From the NCBI RefSeq assembly GCF_002000245.1, contig NZ_MTCM01000001.1, forward strand, positions 992,001 to 1,056,000: a stretch of DNA of 64,000 nt, in the 5' to 3' direction. How positions within the stretch are numbered: the first letter of the stretch is position 1; every line of letters begins with the position of its first letter. The DNA comes from Sphingobacterium sp. CZ-UAM. Its GTDB lineage: Bacteria > Bacteroidota > Bacteroidia > Sphingobacteriales > Sphingobacteriaceae. Below are positions 26,920 through 37,400 of the stretch, in pieces. The notes below the pieces were generated by a model. It was not told where the DNA came from and searched no databases. It was given only the letters and a program-made list of their open reading frames with translations. Both the position numbers and the translations under genes were made by a program.

Positions 26920-27734
26920 TTTGATCTAATTGTTTCTTTTAAAAATTTAAAATGCAGGGACTTACAGTATCCCATATTTCAAAAAAGGCACAATAGTACT
27001 GCCAAACGACGGTTGTCGGGCGTGCCTGATTTTCTCTTGAAATAATTTAAATTATTGTTTTTCAGATTATTAACTAGATAATTCCTTTTATTTAGTCATG
27101 ATTTTAATAAGTAAATTCACGATGAGATAAACTCTTTTATTTAACCTGTCCCCTTAACCTGTACCCTGTTATTTGGGTAACGTTCGGGCTGTGTTCGACA
27201 ATCACTGCACTCTTGCCCGGCGGCTTGGCCGCCGCTTTCCCAGACAAGCGGTAGACAGGCAGTAGACTGGGAACGATCAGGTTAACCTTTTGTTCGGCAA
27301 ATCTTCGGTGGTTGATCGGCATTTTCCCGAAGGTTTGTCGAAGCCCAGTCGAAGAATACCCGAACAGCAGTCGAAGCGCAGTCGAAGAACAGTCGAACAA
27401 ATCCCGGCGCAGTCCCGACCCTGTCTCCTCGCTGTTCCGAAGCCGGTGCGGCGCTCAGTCGAAGCATTGCCGATCAACCGTCGAAGTACCCTGGTGGTCC
27501 ATTCGAAGCACTGCCGAGCCGTTTCCGAACAGCAGTCGAAGCTATAAAATAGCACAATCAGCCAACGATCTTTGTAAAAAGAGGAGTTTGTTACCGAAAA
27601 TTCCTGTTCCCAACTACTGATTTGACAATTAATTAATCCATTCATTCTTTAATTTTGCGGACGCTCAAGGTCTCTAGTATTATCGCGCAAAAGCGTTGCC
27701 TATTTTCCCTTAGTTTCGAGATACTTGCTTTTTT
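26920..27734. other. 815-bp gene-free region containing an 11-bp periodic tract
   Basis: The first 220 bp are A/T-rich and contain a palindrome (AATAATTTAAATTATT, near 27040) and a twofold TTAACCTGT at about 27138-27160. A GC-rich hairpin lies at 27218-27234 (CGGCGGC/GCCGCCG). The strict 11-bp tract occupies 27183-27545. Open frames on both strands across the tract are explained by the repeat (few stops, unit not divisible by three) and are not called as genes. A TAATTTTG at 27650-27657 points into the antisense of the GH2 gene and has no gene to serve. Confidence 0.6.
27183..27545. repeat. 11-bp-period degenerate tandem array, 33 units
   Basis: Cutting the sequence every 11 bp from 27183 places the same pattern at the start of most units: GTCGAAGNNNN or a YYCGR variant. 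Examples are 27337 GTCGAAGCCCA, 27348 GTCGAAGAATA, 27370 GTCGAAGCGCA, 27381 GTCGAAGAACA, 27458 GTCGAAGCATT, 27480 GTCGAAGTACC and 27535 GTCGAAGCTAT. From 27293 to 27545 (23 units) about 20 units keep Y-C-G or T-C-G at positions 2-4. Degenerate units (for example 27425, 27491) still keep the exact 11-bp length, so the phase is unbroken. Units 3-10 (27205-27292) are poor matches, but units 1 and 2 (27183, 27194) are again in phase. The four trailing bases vary freely. Confidence 0.85.
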
Positions 27735-30206
27735 CTACTGTACGTCCAGTTCAACACTCCCGGAGATCAGTCCTTCACTTTTTGCCCTGATAATCAATTT
27801 GCCGCTATGCTTGACGGCGATTATGGCCAGCGCTTTGCCGTGAAATGCCTGTCGCGCCCTGGACTGGAATTTCCGGAGGTCGGTTGTATTGCCATTGTCT
27901 GTGGCCACAATCTTTGCGCCCTCCCCTTCAACGTTAAACTTGATGTCATGCGCCGCATCCGGAACAACAGTATCAAACTCGTCCACAACGTAGGCATGTA
28001 TATAAGCCAGTTCATTGTCTGCGGCATTTACACTGGGCTTCTCGGAAACTAGCTTGACACGGTATGGCTTTGCTGCTGTGCGGATCGTTTTGCGCATTAC
28101 TTTCTCGTTTCCCCGATAGGAAACCACTTCAAGTATCCCGGGTTCAAAAGGAACAGCTTTGAATACAAGGTCATAGCGGCTAGGATCTTTAGATTGCTCG
28201 CTGATCTTCCTACCGTTCAGATACAGTTCCAACCGGTCCGCCTGATTGTAATAGACCACCACATCAATTTTATCCCCCTGTTTCCAGTTCCAGTGCGGTA
28301 ATACATGTAAGACCGGCTTGTCGGTCCAGACGCTTTGGTACAGATAATATACATCTTTCGGGAAGCCTGCTAAATCGACGATTCCGAAATATGAACTCCG
28401 GGCAGGCCAGGTATAAGGCGTAGGTTCGCCGAGGTAATCGAAACCCGTCCACACATACATTCCAGCAATATGATCATATTGCTCCATCAGACGTAGACTG
28501 GTCTGATGGTTTGATCCCCAGGGGGTATAAATGTTGTCGTAAGCTGATATGGACTTGTCCCTATTGCCGCCGTTGAACGGGATATCCCATCTTTCAGGCC
28601 ACATGCGGACAGAATCGTAGGGCGCGAGATCATATTGACCCCGACTTTCCAATGCGGAGGTGCTTTCTGTTACGATAAACTTCTTCCCGGGATGGTCTGA
28701 CGGAAAACTGGCCCATTGCTTATGGTTATAATTGTAGCCTATAATATCTACGGCCGGATTCATTAATACCGGATTTTCGCTGGACAGCTCATTATTGGCA
28801 ATGGTGGTCGGGCGGGTACCATCCAGGCTGTCGGCAATTGCTGCTAAGCGTTTGGGAATAGCTGCCCCATCCGACTTGGAATGCCATTGTTCCTGCGCTT
28901 CATTCCCTAGGCACCAGATGAATAGCGAGGGGTGGTTCCGGTCCCGTTTGATATGGTCGGCAAAGTCGCGCTCGAACCATTTATCCCAATACAAATGGTA
29001 ATCAAATGGATTCTTATGCCCTTTCCATACATCGAAAGTTTCACTCATCACAATAAAACCCAGGCTATCACATAGATCTAGAAATGCAGGTGCGGCGGGA
29101 TTATGGGATGTGCGTATACCGTTGACACCCATCGCTTTCATTAGCTTTAGCTGGCGTAATGCTGCAGATCGGTTAAAGGCCATGCCCAGGGCGCCAAGAT
29201 CACTATGTAAACAGACTCCGCGGATCTTGAGGCGCTTTCCGTTCAGTACAAATCCCTGCTGATGATCAAAGCTAAAATTGCGCAAGCCAAATTTGGTTTC
29301 CTGTTCATCCAGGACTTGGCCTTCCGATACAAGCTGGATCTTCGCTGTATACTGCCGCGGTGTTTCAACTCCCCACAAGAGCGGATTGTCCAGCACGATT
29401 TTCTGCCGGAACGGATGGACGCCGGAGCCGCGCTTGACCAATATGTCCTCGACCTGGGAAACCATTTCTCCTGTGGGCGATATAATTTGTGTCCGTAGGG
29501 AAAGTGATCCAGTCTGTTTGGGAATCTGTTCGATGTCCAACGAAAGACTCAGCACAGCTTGTTTTTCACTGAGCTGCTGTGCTTGGATAAAAGTGCTGTT
29601 TGTGGCGATACTGACCACATTACGGACAATCAACTTTACGTCACGATAGATGCCCGAACCCGAATAGAAACGTGAGTTGGGCTGCCTATTGTTGTTGACT
29701 TTAACAGCCAGCAGATTTTCGTGGCCATTGACATATAGATAAGACGATAGTTCATATTCAAATCCGATATAACCGTTTGGCCGTTTTCCCAGCAAATGAC
29801 CATTGATCCAGACCTCGCTGTTTTCATACACGCCTTCAAAGGCGATAAATATCCGCTGACCTTTATAGGCCGGGGGCAGCTTAAATGATTTTTGATACCA
29901 GCCGATGCCACCGTCCAGATAAGCCCCGCCGCTACCGGCGGGGCTATGTTCCCGGAAGGGCATCTCAATACTCCAGTCATGCGGCAGGTCAAGCAGACGC
30001 CAGTTGCCACCACCAGAATCCTGGCTATACTGCCCGACACTGTCAAGTGTAAACCGCCAACCGGCATTGAAATTAATTTCCTGTCGGGATTGCCCCAACA
30101 GCGGTATCGTCATGGTCAGCCAAAGCCCCAGGACGTTCAGCAGACAAGCATATGGAGTGCAAACAAGTAATTTTAGCAAAAAATTATAGAAAAAGAACCG
30201 CTTCAT
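27735..30206 (-). CDS. GH2 beta-galactosidase-type glycoside hydrolase
   Basis: The protein has 823 residues and a signal peptide. Order of domains: GH2 sugar-binding jelly roll (about 45-190, GIGWYQKSFKLP), Ig-like domain (about 200-300), TIM barrel (about 310-600), DUF4982-like domain (DVVVYYNQADRLELYLNGRK) and a GH2_C5/Ig-like end (ELAYIHAYVVDEFD). The acid/base is Glu436 in CLGNEAQEQ and the nucleophile is Glu514 in VTESTS. It removes terminal beta-galactose or a related sugar in the periplasm. It is the last gene of the leftward polysaccharide locus and starts 3 bp after the GH43 stop. No hairpin terminator was found after it. Confidence 0.92.
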   Translation of the reverse strand: MKRFFFYNFLLKLLVCTPYACLLNVLGLWLTMTIPLLGQSRQEINFNAGWRFTLDSVGQYSQDSGGGNWRLLDLPHDWSIEMPFREHSPAGSGGAYLDGGIGWYQKSFKLPPAYKGQRIFIAFEGVYENSEVWINGHLLGKRPNGYIGFEYELSSYLYVNGHENLLAVKVNNNRQPNSRFYSGSGIYRDVKLIVRNVVSIATNSTFIQAQQLSEKQAVLSLSLDIEQIPKQTGSLSLRTQIISPTGEMVSQVEDILVKRGSGVHPFRQKIVLDNPLLWGVETPRQYTAKIQLVSEGQVLDEQETKFGLRNFSFDHQQGFVLNGKRLKIRGVCLHSDLGALGMAFNRSAALRQLKLMKAMGVNGIRTSHNPAAPAFLDLCDSLGFIVMSETFDVWKGHKNPFDYHLYWDKWFERDFADHIKRDRNHPSLFIWCLGNEAQEQWHSKSDGAAIPKRLAAIADSLDGTRPTTIANNELSSENPVLMNPAVDIIGYNYNHKQWASFPSDHPGKKFIVTESTSALESRGQYDLAPYDSVRMWPERWDIPFNGGNRDKSISAYDNIYTPWGSNHQTSLRLMEQYDHIAGMYVWTGFDYLGEPTPYTWPARSSYFGIVDLAGFPKDVYYLYQSVWTDKPVLHVLPHWNWKQGDKIDVVVYYNQADRLELYLNGRKISEQSKDPSRYDLVFKAVPFEPGILEVVSYRGNEKVMRKTIRTAAKPYRVKLVSEKPSVNAADNELAYIHAYVVDEFDTVVPDAAHDIKFNVEGEGAKIVATDNGNTTDLRKFQSRARQAFHGKALAIIAVKHSGKLIIRAKSEGLISGSVELDVQ

Positions 30207-30209
30207 ACC

Positions 30210-31829
30210 TTAAGATGATGGTTGGTAATCAAACCAGTCAAAAAATGCTTTCGCTTTGGTTGGCTGTCCGTTAGCACTCGTATAGAGACCGATCATTACC
30301 CCCGTGAAACCGCCTGCTACTTCTGTGCTCAAATAGCGGGTATCCAGACTAGCGAGTTTGCTGTAGTCCCCGGATTTTGGGTCTTTAAAGGCAAAAGTGT
30401 ATGTTAAAGGTGTTCCGCTGATTCGCAGTTCTATCTTGTTGCCTGCGATTTCTTTTTCAGCAACAATATAATGCAGGGATCCCGCCTTTGCACGCAGCTG
30501 CAGGATAAAGGCCTTTCCACTGCGTTTGAGGAAAAAGTCGTAATGGTGCGAATTGTTCTGATACAGCGTTATACCGGCTTCTTCTCCGTCGGCACCGGCA
30601 ACAAATTCAAGCTTTACGCTGGTCTGAAAATCGTGCTCTGTTTGCCTCCGGCCGATAAAAGACGGCGACTCCGTTTCGTTTAATGATATTGGACTGCTGT
30701 ACAGGCAGAGACTGCCGCATCGTTCGGTCAGCGAGTACTTTGCCGAATCGGGATTCCGAAGATACTGCCATTGCAAGCCCAGCTGTGTGGCAGTAAACTC
30801 ATCGCGCTGTGTTGGAGTTGCCACAGAAACTTCTGGCAGGGGCTTCACCGCCATATCCAGCTGGATCTTTCCATTTCCGTTGATCTGTGGCCAGCCATCT
30901 TTAGGCCAGCTTACCGGTGCCAGAAATGTCTCCCGCCCGAGTATATGGTAATAACTGTACGGTTGCGTCACACGGAAACCTAGGAATACCGTCCACCAGG
31001 AGCCATCTGCCGCCTGGATAAAGTCCGCATGCCCAACTCCTTGAATGGGATTTCCCTGTCCCAAACGGTTGGAGTGTGATAGAATTGGATTGAGCGGACA
31101 GGATTCGTAAGGTCCCCAGATGGAGCGGCTTCGCCCGATACTGGCACTGTGGGCATATTCTGTGCCGCCTTCGCCCAAAAGCAGATAATAGTAGCCATCC
31201 TTTTTGTAGATATGGGGCGCTTCTGGAAAGCGCCCGCCCGTTCCGGCCCAGACCACTTTTTCCGCGGAGGTCAGCTTCCCGGTACTCAGGTCAATGGCCG
31301 TCACACGGATTCCTTCATCCCCTTGGGTCACAAAATAGCTTTTACCGTCCTCATCCCAAAAAATGTCCGGATCTATGCTTTTGATATCCACCCAGACTGG
31401 ATCGCTCCAAGGGCCAGCCGGGTTTTTTGCCGTGCAATAGAAATTGCCCTTGTCTGACACATTGGTACATATGACATAGAATAAACCATCGTGATAGCGG
31501 ATTGAAGGCGCGAATAGCCCTCCCGAAGAAGGTACTCCGCGTAGATTGAGCTGTGAAGACCGTGTTAGGCAGTGCCCCAGCTGCTCCCAGTTAACCAGAT
31601 CCTTGCTATGATATATCGGAAGCCCCGGAAAATATTCGAATGAAGAGGTCACGAGGTAAAAATCATCGCCTACGCGGCAGATGCTCGGATCTGGATTAAA
31701 TCCCCGCACAACCGGGTTTTTAAAGCCCGGTTGTGCATAGCTCGGCACTGCCAGCAAAAATAGTAAGCTGCAATAAATCGTGGAGATAAGAAGTGTCAAG
31801 TGCCTTGAAGTCATGTTAGTTATAGTCAT
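30210..31829 (-). CDS. GH43 beta-xylosidase/alpha-arabinofuranosidase-type hydrolase
   Basis: The protein has 539 residues with a signal peptide ending near SYAQPG. Residues 35-340 form the five-bladed GH43 propeller: catalytic base Asp47 in NPDPSI, the second conserved Asp in SIDPDIFWDEDG, and the acid Glu in FPEAPHIYKKDG. Residues 345-535 form a concanavalin-like C-terminal domain (GH43_C2/DUF1349 type, LQWQYLRNPDSAKYSL). Expected to release xylose or arabinose from oligosaccharides; which one is not decided by the sequence. It lies within the leftward locus with 3- and 10-bp gaps to its neighbours. Confidence 0.9.
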   Translation of the reverse strand: MTITNMTSRHLTLLISTIYCSLLFLLAVPSYAQPGFKNPVVRGFNPDPSICRVGDDFYLVTSSFEYFPGLPIYHSKDLVNWEQLGHCLTRSSQLNLRGVPSSGGLFAPSIRYHDGLFYVICTNVSDKGNFYCTAKNPAGPWSDPVWVDIKSIDPDIFWDEDGKSYFVTQGDEGIRVTAIDLSTGKLTSAEKVVWAGTGGRFPEAPHIYKKDGYYYLLLGEGGTEYAHSASIGRSRSIWGPYESCPLNPILSHSNRLGQGNPIQGVGHADFIQAADGSWWTVFLGFRVTQPYSYYHILGRETFLAPVSWPKDGWPQINGNGKIQLDMAVKPLPEVSVATPTQRDEFTATQLGLQWQYLRNPDSAKYSLTERCGSLCLYSSPISLNETESPSFIGRRQTEHDFQTSVKLEFVAGADGEEAGITLYQNNSHHYDFFLKRSGKAFILQLRAKAGSLHYIVAEKEIAGNKIELRISGTPLTYTFAFKDPKSGDYSKLASLDTRYLSTEVAGGFTGVMIGLYTSANGQPTKAKAFFDWFDYQPSS

Positions 31830-31839
31830 GTTTTTCCTC

Positions 31840-32775
31840 TTATTTGGCCGGACCGGATTCTGATCCCGCTTGATCTAAACTTTCCTTATACTCCTTGCTG
31901 ATAAAATTGAATGTCAGCATGGCTGCACCCTCATTCGAAAGTACAGGATCCCTTAAGACAGCTAGCTGCATCGTGTTCTGGGTCAGTGACATAATGCGTA
32001 CATCACCCCAGTCTACTACGATACCATCCTGGGGTTTGCCATGCAGTGGCGAAGCGCCGGTCATGCGCATGGTTTTCTTTTCGGTGTCAATATTAAAAAC
32101 ACCTTTCTGCACTTTTCCCAGCATGGCATGGTTAACATTGACGTTGGCCCCGCCTTTGAGATCAAAAGTCATACGACCATAGTCGCCAGCGGGCATTAGC
32201 CAGCTATTGCCCTTCCAGTCGGGTTCCCAGCTCCAGCTGTCGCTGTTCAAGGGTTCGCCGGTCTTGTTTACTGTGCCCCACCAGTCTCCCGTTCCATAAA
32301 AATACATGGGCCCTTTAAAATGGCGGGATACCCCTGCCGCATCAAGATCCAGAAACCAGGTTTTCTCCTGCCCTGCGCCACCGGTCAATAATGTCCAGGT
32401 CTCGTCACTGATAAATTCAGCATACATCGCGTCAATCTTAAAGCTTACTGGCTCGCCGTAAACGACTCCCCCCCGGGTTTCGACACCAAACTTAACCGTA
32501 TATTCTCCCGGAAAAGGCATTTTTAAGGTCACCTTTTTATCCTGGCTCCGCCCCTGGGGATGTTCCCAGAGCGGGGTATATTTCGGATCCATTAAACTCG
32601 TTAAATAAACAATATTCGGATTATTTGCATCATGTTCAATACGGTACGATTTCCCTTCAGTCAGCTGTGCCGGACTGAGGTCGATCTCCCCTAGTGCATA
32701 TTTTTCTGGAGAACAAGCTCCGACCATCGTCATCAGCACAATGAGGGCGATGACATAGTGTATTATCTTTTTCAT
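31840..32775 (-). CDS. SusE/F-position surface glycan-binding lipoprotein
   Basis: The protein has 311 residues. Lipobox VGAC (Cys21) is followed by an acidic/serine stretch. Residues 30-110 resemble a PKD-like domain (KVTLKMPFPGEYTVKFGVETRGG). The remainder is a beta-rich domain with many tryptophans (YFYGTGDWWGTVNKTG, SWSWEPDWKGNSWLMPAG), which suggests aromatic stacking on sugars. It directly follows SusD, the usual place of a second surface glycan-binding protein (SGBP-B). Role inferred from position and composition. No catalytic motif seen. Confidence 0.75.
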   Translation of the reverse strand: MKKIIHYVIALIVLMTMVGACSPEKYALGEIDLSPAQLTEGKSYRIEHDANNPNIVYLTSLMDPKYTPLWEHPQGRSQDKKVTLKMPFPGEYTVKFGVETRGGVVYGEPVSFKIDAMYAEFISDETWTLLTGGAGQEKTWFLDLDAAGVSRHFKGPMYFYGTGDWWGTVNKTGEPLNSDSWSWEPDWKGNSWLMPAGDYGRMTFDLKGGANVNVNHAMLGKVQKGVFNIDTEKKTMRMTGASPLHGKPQDGIVVDWGDVRIMSLTQNTMQLAVLRDPVLSNEGAAMLTFNFISKEYKESLDQAGSESGPAK

Positions 32776-32826
32776 GTATATAGATTTATATCGTTAAACC
32801 AAGCGACCTTTTAGCAGTACTCTTCA

Positions 32827-34455
32827 TTAATTCCATCCTGCATTTTGTTTCAGTACTCCATTTGACAGCGTGATCTGCTTATTGGGAATCTGCATAAAGC
32901 CACGGGTGGTTAAGAATTTGCTTTTTGTGATAACAACTTTGTCGGGAGCCGAACCACTAAGCACATCTTCGGAAGTTTCTATGATCGCGGCTGCATTATT
33001 GATACCCTGGCGCAGCACATCCCAATAACGGATGCCTTCAAAGGCAAATTCGAAATTCCGCTCTTTCAGGATATTACTTTTTGAGACGGGCAATGCGACG
33101 AAATTTGTTTTATAGGCCCGCTTGCGCACCTGGTCAAAATATTGCTGGGCATTGGGCGACCCCAGTTCGGCCGCCATTAGCAACACGTCTGCATAGCGGA
33201 TCACAAAGTAATCCTGATCCTGGGACAATTGCATATCTTTATCTCCACCTGTGTTTGTGGTGCCATCCGGCAATGCTGTCGGTGCATATTTTTTGATCGC
33301 ATAGCCCGTGTATTCACGCTGGTCTTTCAGATTAAAATCCGGTATTTTCTCTCCATCGATATCGATAATGGAAGCTGTTTTTCTGGTATCGTTGTTATCG
33401 AAGGCATTAAAGAAGTTTTTGCTTACGGTACAGGCACCCCATCCCTGGCCATAGGGTGACCAGCTTTTCCCTCTCAAGCCCAAGAAAACGACCCAGCGGT
33501 TGCCATCAATATGACCTTCGTAATCCGATGTATTGTTAAATTTCTGTGCAAATACCACTTCGGAGTTCCCTTTACCTGCGTACTTGGAAATATCCAATGT
33601 ATTGTCGGCAGCATTGGGAAGATAACTTGATGCCGGCCAAAGGTTTTTAAAGTCAGCAACCAGTGCAAATTGGCCGCTTTTGATCACCTCTTCCAGTCCT
33701 GCCAGCGCCTCGGCTTTGGATACGCCAATATCTTCGGCGGCATAATAACCGGAATAAAAGAGGTAAACCCGTGCCAGTAGTGCTTTTGCTGCAAACGGCG
33801 TTGCCCGGCCATCGTTGCTTGCGGCAGCCGATTTTGGATAAGCATCGGCAGGGATACTACTTGCAGCAAATTTGAGATCCGAAACAATCAGCTTATACAC
33901 TTCCTTTGGATCTGATTGTGGAATATTATCGCTCGTGGGGCTGGTCAGCAGTGGTATGTTCTCAAAGAGACGCACCAAATCGAAATAGAGGACTGCCCGC
34001 AGGAACCGGGTTTCACCTTCGATCCGTGCGCGTGCCGTAGTATTGCCCGAAAAATCTGTGCCATCTAACTTTCCCAGCAGCGTATTACATCTAAATATAC
34101 CCGAATAGTAGTCTGACCATGTCCCATCAAAAATATTGTTGTCCGATTGGGACTGTCCGATATCAAAGCGGTCTATGGCCTGGAAACCACGGCCATCTGT
34201 TGTTCCGGTACCACCGAAACAGTTATCCGAGGCGACTTCTGAGGTAATATAAAAAGCTTGGCTCCCGTTGGAGGTTGTCCGTTGGTAGCCGTCATAACAA
34301 CCGACCAGCGCCATCTCAGCATCCGCAACCGTTTTATAAAAGTTGCTCTCCAAGACACTTGTCATCGGTTCAACATCAAGGAAACTGGATGAACAGGACC
34401 CCAGTAACAGCGATCCCAATAGCATTGAATAAGAGATATAACCCATTTTTTTCAT
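32827..34455 (-). CDS. SusD/RagB-family outer-membrane glycan-binding lipoprotein
   Basis: The protein has 542 residues. Lipobox GSCSSSFLDVEP is the typical SusD beginning. TPR-like helical repeats follow (ARIEGETRFLRAVLYFDLVRLF is the strong SusD helix, given here in part as FLRAVLYFDLVRLF). The end has the family block NFEFAFEGIRYWDVLRQG. It covers the cognate SusC barrel as a lid and delivers oligosaccharides. The gene begins 12 bp after the SusC stop. Confidence 0.94.
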   Translation of the reverse strand: MKKMGYISYSMLLGSLLLGSCSSSFLDVEPMTSVLESNFYKTVADAEMALVGCYDGYQRTTSNGSQAFYITSEVASDNCFGGTGTTDGRGFQAIDRFDIGQSQSDNNIFDGTWSDYYSGIFRCNTLLGKLDGTDFSGNTTARARIEGETRFLRAVLYFDLVRLFENIPLLTSPTSDNIPQSDPKEVYKLIVSDLKFAASSIPADAYPKSAAASNDGRATPFAAKALLARVYLFYSGYYAAEDIGVSKAEALAGLEEVIKSGQFALVADFKNLWPASSYLPNAADNTLDISKYAGKGNSEVVFAQKFNNTSDYEGHIDGNRWVVFLGLRGKSWSPYGQGWGACTVSKNFFNAFDNNDTRKTASIIDIDGEKIPDFNLKDQREYTGYAIKKYAPTALPDGTTNTGGDKDMQLSQDQDYFVIRYADVLLMAAELGSPNAQQYFDQVRKRAYKTNFVALPVSKSNILKERNFEFAFEGIRYWDVLRQGINNAAAIIETSEDVLSGSAPDKVVITKSKFLTTRGFMQIPNKQITLSNGVLKQNAGWN

Positions 34456-34467
34456 GATTTCTCGATT

Positions 34468-37400
34468 TTAGAATTTAACATTTAAACCAAATAATACCGT
34501 CCGGGGTCTAGGGTAATAGCCCAGATCGATACCCGATACCCAACCATCTGTACCATATCCGATCTCCGGATCCATTCCATCATATTTTGTAAAGGTGAAT
34601 AGGTTCTGCCCCTGTACATAGAAACGGATCTGATTGGCGTATTTCCACCGGATCAGTTTGGAAAGATCATAACCCAGGGTGACATTGCTAATCCGTAGGA
34701 AGTCGCCATCCTGGATGTATAAATCCGAAAACTGCCAGTTGACGTTTGTTTCGGTCACACGCGGTATGGTATTGGAAGTACCTTCACCCGTCCAACGGTC
34801 CAGGATGCGGGTGGTATAGTTCGCCTGCTTATTGGTATGATTACGGTAAGACTGTACAATCTTATTACCCAACGATCCGTAAGCATTAACGGAGAAATCA
34901 AATCCTTTGTAATCCAGTCCGATATTAAATCCATAGGTAAAATTAGGCATGCCCACACCAAGATTTGTTTTGTCGGCGGCGTTGATAATGCCATCAGCAT
35001 TCTGGTCTACATATTTTACATCACCGGGCTTGACATCTGCCTGCAGAATGCCCTTCCCAGCATTTTTCCAGGCGTCGATTTCAGCCTGGTTCTGGAACAA
35101 TCCCGCGGTGTTGTAGCCCCAGAAATAACCGATGGGCTGTCCATTGGCGGCACGGTAAAATTCCTCTGAATTATCATATAACATGGCTGTCTGGCCGTGG
35201 ATAATACCGTCTTCGGTTGGGATCTTACCCACTTTATTTTTGTTGTAAGCCCCATTTACGCCCAGACGGTACTTAAGCTCATTCACTTTATCTGCCCAGT
35301 TCAGCCCGAGCTCGACTCCCGTATTTTTCACATCACCGCCATTGATAAAAGGTGGCAGCGTACCTGTAGTCGCCAGCACCGGAGCTGTTACCAGCCAGTC
35401 TTTCGTCTTTTTGACATAAAAGTCAGCGACGACATCTAGCCGGCTCTGCGCGAATTTAGCATCAAATCCAATATTTGTTTGCTCGGAGGTCTCCCAGGTC
35501 AGATTGGGATTGGACAGGCGGCTCGGATAAGCGCCGGCAATATTGTTGTTGCTGGTACCGAATACATAATGGGCTCCCGGATTGGATGAAGTGATACCGG
35601 TTGAGGTACTGATCGGTGCGGCATACTGGAAATCAGCAATATCCTGATTGCCCACCTGTCCCCAGGATGCCCGCAATTTAAAGAAGTTGATGCCCGGCAG
35701 GTTCTCCTGGAAAAAATCTTCCGAAGAGATTACCCAACCTGCTGAAACCGAAGGGAAATAGCCCCAACGGTTGCTACGTGAAAATTTGGAGGAGGCATCG
35801 GCCCGAAGGGTGGCATTAAACAGGTATTTCTCTTTGTAATTGTATCCTAACCGGCCGAAGTAGGAAACCCGTCGGGTGACATTCTCGGGTTTTCCTGACA
35901 CGGTACGCGTCTCGACCACATTGCCTTTTTCATCCAGATGTGCCTGACCTGTTGTGTTGTCCAGATAGGCATGCGCAAAATCATTGAACTGCGAAAGCAG
36001 GTTCCAGTTTGAGCCCGAAAGGTAAGTACCCTGATACCGCAATGATTCCATCCCGATCATGGCCGAAAAGCGGTGATCCGTCTGGATATCAAAATCATAG
36101 GAAGCGGTATTGGTCCAGGTCAATGTATGTCCCTTGCTCATATTCTGGGACGTAGTGGTATGGTCCTGGTTGTACGTATAAATGGAAAAACGGTATAAGG
36201 GTGTAAAACTCCGGTATTCCGAAGCATAATAGTTGAATCCCAATAAAGAGCGTACTTTTAGCCCTTTGAGCGGTTCGATCTCGGCAAAAATATCGGCCAG
36301 TAATTTCTGGCCATCGTTGCTATTATTCGAATTGGTCATCATCACGCCATAAGGATTGCTGTCCCCATTGTACCAGGGCGAGTTGGACGTATCGTTGAAG
36401 GGGCTGCCATATAGTCCGTTGTCCGAATAAACGGGTGACAGCGGCGATGTAGTAAAAGCTCCGCGTAAGGTATTGTTGTATTGGTTGCCAACACCGATTC
36501 CCCGATTTTTAATGTAGTTGAAATTGAGGTGCTGCCCGATTTTCACAAAATTATCGAACAGTTTATGTTCTGAATTTGTCCGGAAGCCATAGCGTTCGTA
36601 ATTGGATACATCCTTACCACCAACGATCCCCTCCTGACTGATATAGTTCATCGACAAGGCATAGGTGGATTTTTCCGAACCACCGGTGAGGGCCACATTG
36701 TAATTGTCCATTTTCGCATTGTCCTTGAACATGTAATCCAACCAGCTGGTATTGGCCAGTCCGGCCATTCCATCAAAATCAATGGCAGCAGCACCTGAAT
36801 TGAGGGACTGCTCATTCATGATTGTTTTATACTGATGGGCATTTAGTAGTTGTGCTTTGCGTGATACATTTTGAATACCGGTATATCCGTCAAAAGACAG
36901 CTGGCTTTTACCGGCAGCACCCATCTTGGTGGTCACCAGGACTACACCGTTGGCTGCCTGCGAACCGTATATCGCTGCCGAAGCGGCGTCTTTTAAAACA
37001 TCGATCGACTGGATATCTGCCGCGTTCAATACCGAAATATCACCGCCTGGCACCCCATCAATGACATAAAGTGGGCCCGAATTGCCAATTGTCCCTAAGC
37101 CGCGGACGACGACCTTCATATCCGCTCCGGGCTGACCGGAGGTGGAAGTAATGGAGACGCCCGGAGCCTGCCCCTGAAGGGACTGCAAGGGATTCAGCTG
37201 ATTCCGTTTCTGCAGTTCCTCGCCTTCTACCTTCAGATTCGCCCCGGTATTTAGCTTTTTCTTCTGCACACCATAGCCGATGACTACCACCTCTTCCAGA
37301 TCCGAAGTACTGGGCTGCAGGCGAATGATACCATTCGCTCCGGCGACTGTAATTTCTTGCGTTTTGTAACCTACGTAAGAGATCGTCAGCACGCTTCCTT

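Noticed and set aside
27277..27645. Several overlapping open frames of 60-122 codons on both strands, some with apparent 11-residue repeats
   Set aside because: All are produced by the 11-bp periodic tract, which lacks stop codons in most phases. No start context or family similarity supports them.
26920..27734. Possible CRISPR array in the repetitive tract
   Set aside because: Units are 11 bp with no conserved 25-40-bp repeat and no spacers, and no cas genes are present.
27655..27843. Plus-strand frame of 62 codons behind a TAATTTTG element
   Set aside because: It overlaps the 3' end of the GH2 gene in antisense and has no recognisable features; the promoter match may be chance in A/T-rich DNA.
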